Source: Trochalopteron elliotii (lineage: Eukaryota > Chordata > Aves > Passeriformes > Leiothrichidae). Taken from it: DNA of 64,000 nucleotides. A program made the translations under genes and the position numbers. This document shows, in pieces, positions 60,377 to 64,000 of this stretch (within the stretch, counting starts at the first letter, position 1; the number at the start of each line of letters is the position of its first letter). The stretch spans positions 693,531 to 757,530 of the forward strand of contig JANPWX010019792.1 of NCBI GenBank assembly GCA_024734555.1, given 5' to 3'. A model generated the notes under the pieces. That model ran no database searches, had not been told where the DNA came from, and worked only from the letters and a program-made list of their open reading frames with translations.

Positions 60377-61097
60377 TGGGTCGCGCTGCCCGCAGGTCCG
60401 CACGACAGGATGCCCAGGCCCCGGTCGGGGGCGGCTCCGCGGCCGTCCCGCGGCCTCTGCCCACCCTCCCTGCCCCGCAGCGGCTGGCGCAGGCCGTGTC
60501 CGTGGTGGTGACGTCCGTGACAGCGGGGCGGAATCGATGGGGAGAGGCCGTGTTTGAGCACAGTGGTCCCCCCCTGGGTTGGGCAGGTCAGGTTTGGGTA
60601 CGCGGCCAGCAACGGCCTGGCCCGGGGAGAGGAGCTGTGACACCCGAATTGAACACTCAAAGTGCCGCAGCTCGGCTGCTCTGTCGTCCTGCTGGACTGC
60701 ATCCTCCTCTCTTCACGGGTTACGTCGCATTGCTGTCCTGCAATGTGTATAAAGACGCCTTGATCAATATCTGTGTGGGCAGGTGATTCCGGCAGGTATA
60801 AGGGCGAGTGAGAGCACGGTGGTAACATCACCTCTGGAGCTGGTGTGGGTGGCTGAACTCTGCAGGGGAAGAAGACAAGCGAAGATGCTTTTTTTCTTCT
60901 TTACATAGGCCACCTTTCCAACTTGGCACTGTGTGATTTATAAATGCATGCAGCTCTACAGATATTATTTACAGTATTAATATTTCCTCTGTTACACCTT
61001 TAAATCTTTTTGGGCTCAACTTTAGATGACGCTATCTTCATGCTGAAATGAAACTATTAAATTACATCTCAATCTAAGATGAATGACAACTGTCAAA

Positions 61098-61201
61098 TGA
61101 GTGACTCAACAGAGATGAAGCAGAAAGCACCTGAGATTATGTGAGGCTGATTTATAAAGATTGCATAAAGATTTCTATAACCCCAGCTTCATGACTCAGC
61201 A
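61098..61201. promoter_or_regulatory. candidate upstream element with AP-1 and NF-E2/MAF-like sites
   Basis: TGACTCA at 61102-61108 and ATGACTCAGCA at 61191-61201 (a full NF-E2/MARE-type match) lie about 90 bp apart, some 0.7-0.8 kb upstream of the gap. The intervening AT-rich sequence is repeat-free. Confidence 0.3.
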
Positions 61202-61767
61202 TATCAGATGGCAGTAAGTTACAGTAGGTAGAAATTTATTTCTGCTAGAAGAAGCCAAGAAAGGCATCTCTCTCTTTGTGATCAGTTAACTCCGAGCTAA
61301 TTCTGCTCAGACTGAGCCTCCGTGCTGGAAACAGTGAGTGCCTGTCTTAGTCTGAAGAAAGCCCCAGATCCTTGCTGCCCAATGCTTTGCATTAGCCTTT
61401 AATAAATGACATTTAAACAACTTTTTCCTTCATGGTGCAGCATTGGAGACATTTTATGGTACTTTTCATCCTCCAGAGAGAGACCTCATTCAAACACTCC
61501 TGTTAAGCCCCAAGTGGTCAGATGGTCCACAAGTGAAGGCTGTGCACGAGATGTGTGGGCTTGGTTGTATGACCATCATTCACAGAAAATGAAACTTTTC
61601 CCTTGCATCACTTTGCTGGGATTGACATTTCTGGTGTCAGTAACTGCATGTTTTCCCACAAGACAGGAGAAGATGAACACAATGTTTAGAGGAACAAAAT
61701 TATGATTTGCCTTTACATGTGGTGTGCGTATCACTAATATTTAAGGGGGTGAACAATGTAGGCATAC

Positions 61768-61883
61768 TTAGCTTTGTATATCAAAATATAAAATTCCTCC
61801 CTGAATGAAACCATTTTGAGATCTTCTCAAGTCATATGGGCATTGACCAGTTTCCAAAATTTTGTGCAGGAACAAGCCTTGAA
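61768..61883 (+). repeat. direct repeat flanking exon 1, copy B (5' flank)
   Basis: The partner of the block at 59306-59423, lying upstream of the gene. It shares the central GAGATCTTCTCAAGTCAYAT and GGGCATTGACCARTTTCC segments. It does not look like CR1 or an LTR, and I see no other copy in the window. Confidence 0.9.
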
Positions 61884-64000
61884 TATCCAGTTTGTGAAGT
61901 TCAGTGCATGGTGGAGGACAAACACAGGAATGTTTTCAGGTGCTCCCCTACAAATAATCTTAAAGCCAATTAAAAATGCAAATTAAGAAGTAGATGAAAG
62001 GAGGCTAAATCGAAAGAGCAAGAAAGGCAAAACAAAATAAAATCCAGAAGAGGCAGGAGAAGAAAGTCAGAAATTACATCAGGGGAGGAAAAGGAGAAAA
62101 GATAAGAGAAGAACAGTGCATAAAGCAGGCAAAGACAAAGGAAAAATAATAGCAGTCTCCAGGTGCTTATATATATGACTTTTCACTAGAAGCTAAGTGG
62201 GACAGCCAATCTCAGAGATGAAGTACAGGATGCAAAAAATGCAACAGTTCCAATAAGAACATTCATTTTTCACTTTTTCACGTAATCAGTATTTTCTACT
62301 ACTGCTTTTCAGGTTAACTGCACAGACTAATCTGTATTATCCATAATGTTACATAACCTACTGTACAGAACAAAATATTTATGTGTTGTTAGTACCTATC
62401 TGGTATTTTGTGTTCTGGATGAATACTACCAAAATATCTAGATGCCTGATAAATACAAGTACATGATCAATCATTTAATAATGAATTGCTTTAGTTTTGC
62501 TAGCTCAAATCACACTTGGAGTATGGTTTAGAGTGCAATGTTTTTCTCCAGTGTTTTTAATGGTTATATGGTGAGGTTGACAACACTTGGATTTGTCATC
62601 TGTGGAGTAGTGAAGCAACAGGAGATGGTCATAAACTGCCATTAGTCCTAAGACAAATCACAATAACCTCACTGCAAGTCTTCAGGAAATTTAGTCATTT
62701 AATGCATGTTTGGGAATCTCTGGTTCAAGTCTGTCTAGTGATGATGTCAATGACTTAAGATTACTGCAGTTTGCCATCACGTTTGGAAATAACTGCAATT
62801 AATATTTCTGATGACAAAAATAAGAATCAAAAAAGACATTTTTGCTTTTCTTTTTTTCTTTTGTCTTAACAGATATCTGATAGTTGTCCTTTAGCTTTAA
62901 CTTTTTCTTTAAGTCAAAAATATCATCTGTTAGTGATGATCTGTCCTTTGCATGCATTTGGCTGATCCCTTGAACCTGGCAAAAATATTTTATTTGCTAA
63001 CAAGATTATAATTTTTAGGGACAGATTGTGAGCAAGACATGATCCCACCACCACATTTGGTATGACTCAGCAAGCCAGTGGAGAGACAACAAATTAAAAA
63101 GTTTAATTCTAACACTGTTGCCTGGAAAGTGAAGACCTTCAGTCTCCACTACAGAAGTCAGTGGAGTTGTCTGCATTTCATTTTAGAGATCTGTTAGACC
63201 TAATTCTGTTTAAATTTTGTTTTGTGCTTTTGTTTTTTTTTCTGTCAGTGAGTCAAATCAGAGAGTTTTTGAGATATTTTTTGACTCTTTAACAGATCAT
63301 TTTGCAGACTGTATCCCCAGGGCTGGTTGTGGATTCCCAAAAGAGCCTCAGCTGCAGGAGCAGTGAGGGACAGAAGATAAAAGCATGCACACTTCCAGTC
63401 TGCATTGTCTTAAAACACTGACGTGTCCATAAACACTCTGGAAGTTTTGAACAAAATATCAAAGACAGCCAGAGGGAGTCGAGCAAAGGAGGGAAAACAT
63501 GCCAGCACATTCCCTGAGGCACTGATAGGAGCTGGGAAGCTCCTCAGTGTTCAGCCTCAGTGCTTGCCTGCAGCTCTGGGTGTCTGGGCTGCCCTAGAGC
63601 CACCAGCTTAGCAGAATAAACAGGTTTAGAGCTAAACTTATCTGTGCTCCTTCAGCTATTTATCATATTTATCGTATTTATCATTGTGTCAGTCTGCACA
63701 AGCCTTTGGGTCATCAGCTGGATTTCAGCTGGCTTACTTGTGTGAGCAGTTTCCCATGCAAGTGTATTTGCTGGAGTAATTTGCTGTATTTACCTCATCA
63801 CAAGTAAAACACTTGAAAAGATACTTCAAGAACAGTCCAGTAGGTGGCATAAATAAGCCGTGCGTTTTTTATTTATTCTTTTTTTTTTTTACTTTCATTT
63901 GTACACGTGTGCCGTTCCCTTTCCTTCATTCCTTATTGTAAACCTCTTTTACCTTAAAGGGAAGCTGAATTTTTGTCACTTGGCTCTTAAAACACAATCC

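Larger units (their letters stand above)
59820..60560 (-). promoter_or_regulatory. DMRT1: CpG island over DMRT1 exon 1 and promoter
   Basis: The flanks of the gap are densely packed with CpG and GC boxes, in contrast with the CpG-poor introns. The part right of the gap (60377-60560) lies 5' of the visible coding sequence and should include 5' UTR and core promoter. No TATA box is obvious in it. CpG-island control fits known methylation control of DMRT1; the transcription start cannot be placed because of the gap. Confidence 0.7.
60561..64000. other. 5' flank of DMRT1, no gene seen
   Basis: GC content falls quickly to AT-rich sequence. The stretch holds a conserved-looking block with AP-1-like and NF-E2-like sites (61098-61201), copy B of the exon 1-flanking repeat (61768-61883) and otherwise unremarkable unique sequence. 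The small open frames here resemble nothing I know. Confidence 0.75.

Noticed and set aside
59810..60831. Long open frames running through the N gap (up to about 277 residues)
   Set aside because: They exist only because N runs translate as open. Only the part at 59918-60042 is real DMRT1 exon 1; the rest is intron, gap or 5' flank.
1..64000. tRNA, rRNA, CRISPR or bacterial-type operon features
   Set aside because: None seen; the window is vertebrate intron and flank sequence.

Overview
The window is a piece of a bird genome. It holds one protein-coding gene, DMRT1, on the minus strand, spread over almost the whole 60 kb. The bird assignment rests on the DMRT1 protein, which resembles avian DMRT1 as I remember it, and on the repeats: several CR1 LINE fragments ending in the usual bird tail, solo LTRs of an ERVK-like family, and almost nothing mammal-like apart from faint MIR/CORE-SINE remnants. 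In birds DMRT1 lies on the Z chromosome and is the dosage-dependent male-determining gene, so this is probably Z sequence. The species cannot be named from the window.

Gene layout, read right to left: exon 1 (visible part 59918-60042, DM domain, broken by a 334-base N gap at 60043-60376), intron 1 (2.8 kb), exon 2 (56890-57073), intron 2 (21 kb), exon 3 (35619-35902), intron 3 (9.4 kb), exon 4 (26058-26220), intron 4 (25.8 kb), exon 5 (78-220, stop codon at 78-80). All four junctions have GT-AG sites and compatible phases (0, 1, 0, 1). The visible coding sequence gives about 298 residues; the start codon, the N-terminal region and the first zinc ligand are lost in the gap. The 3' UTR runs off the left edge. 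Bases 60377-64000 are the 5' flank. From vertebrate synteny DMRT3 should lie beyond the left edge and KANK1 beyond the right edge; neither is seen here.

The introns hold the other content. There are two solo LTRs about 95% identical, each with its own 6-bp target duplication (2922-3599 and 46109-46789), CR1 fragments (9463-9820, 23455-23530, 37910-38836, 51100-51480, 52634-52850, 57199-57600), a probable sense-oriented LTR (about 40280-40790), a 99-nt uninterrupted purine tract (31502-31600), microsatellites, a near-perfect 19-bp hairpin (21224-21266), a perfect 24-bp palindrome (45124-45147), and several blocks that look like conserved non-coding elements. A roughly 117-bp direct repeat, about 91% identical, flanks exon 1 (59306-59423 and 61768-61883).

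I found no second gene, tRNA, rRNA or CRISPR array, and no clearly novel coding system. The most interesting items are the repeat pair bracketing exon 1, the LTR pair bracketing exons 3 and 4, the DM-domain Lys-to-Asn change next to the gap, and candidate regulatory elements including a possible DMRT1 self-binding site. Percent identities are by-eye estimates.
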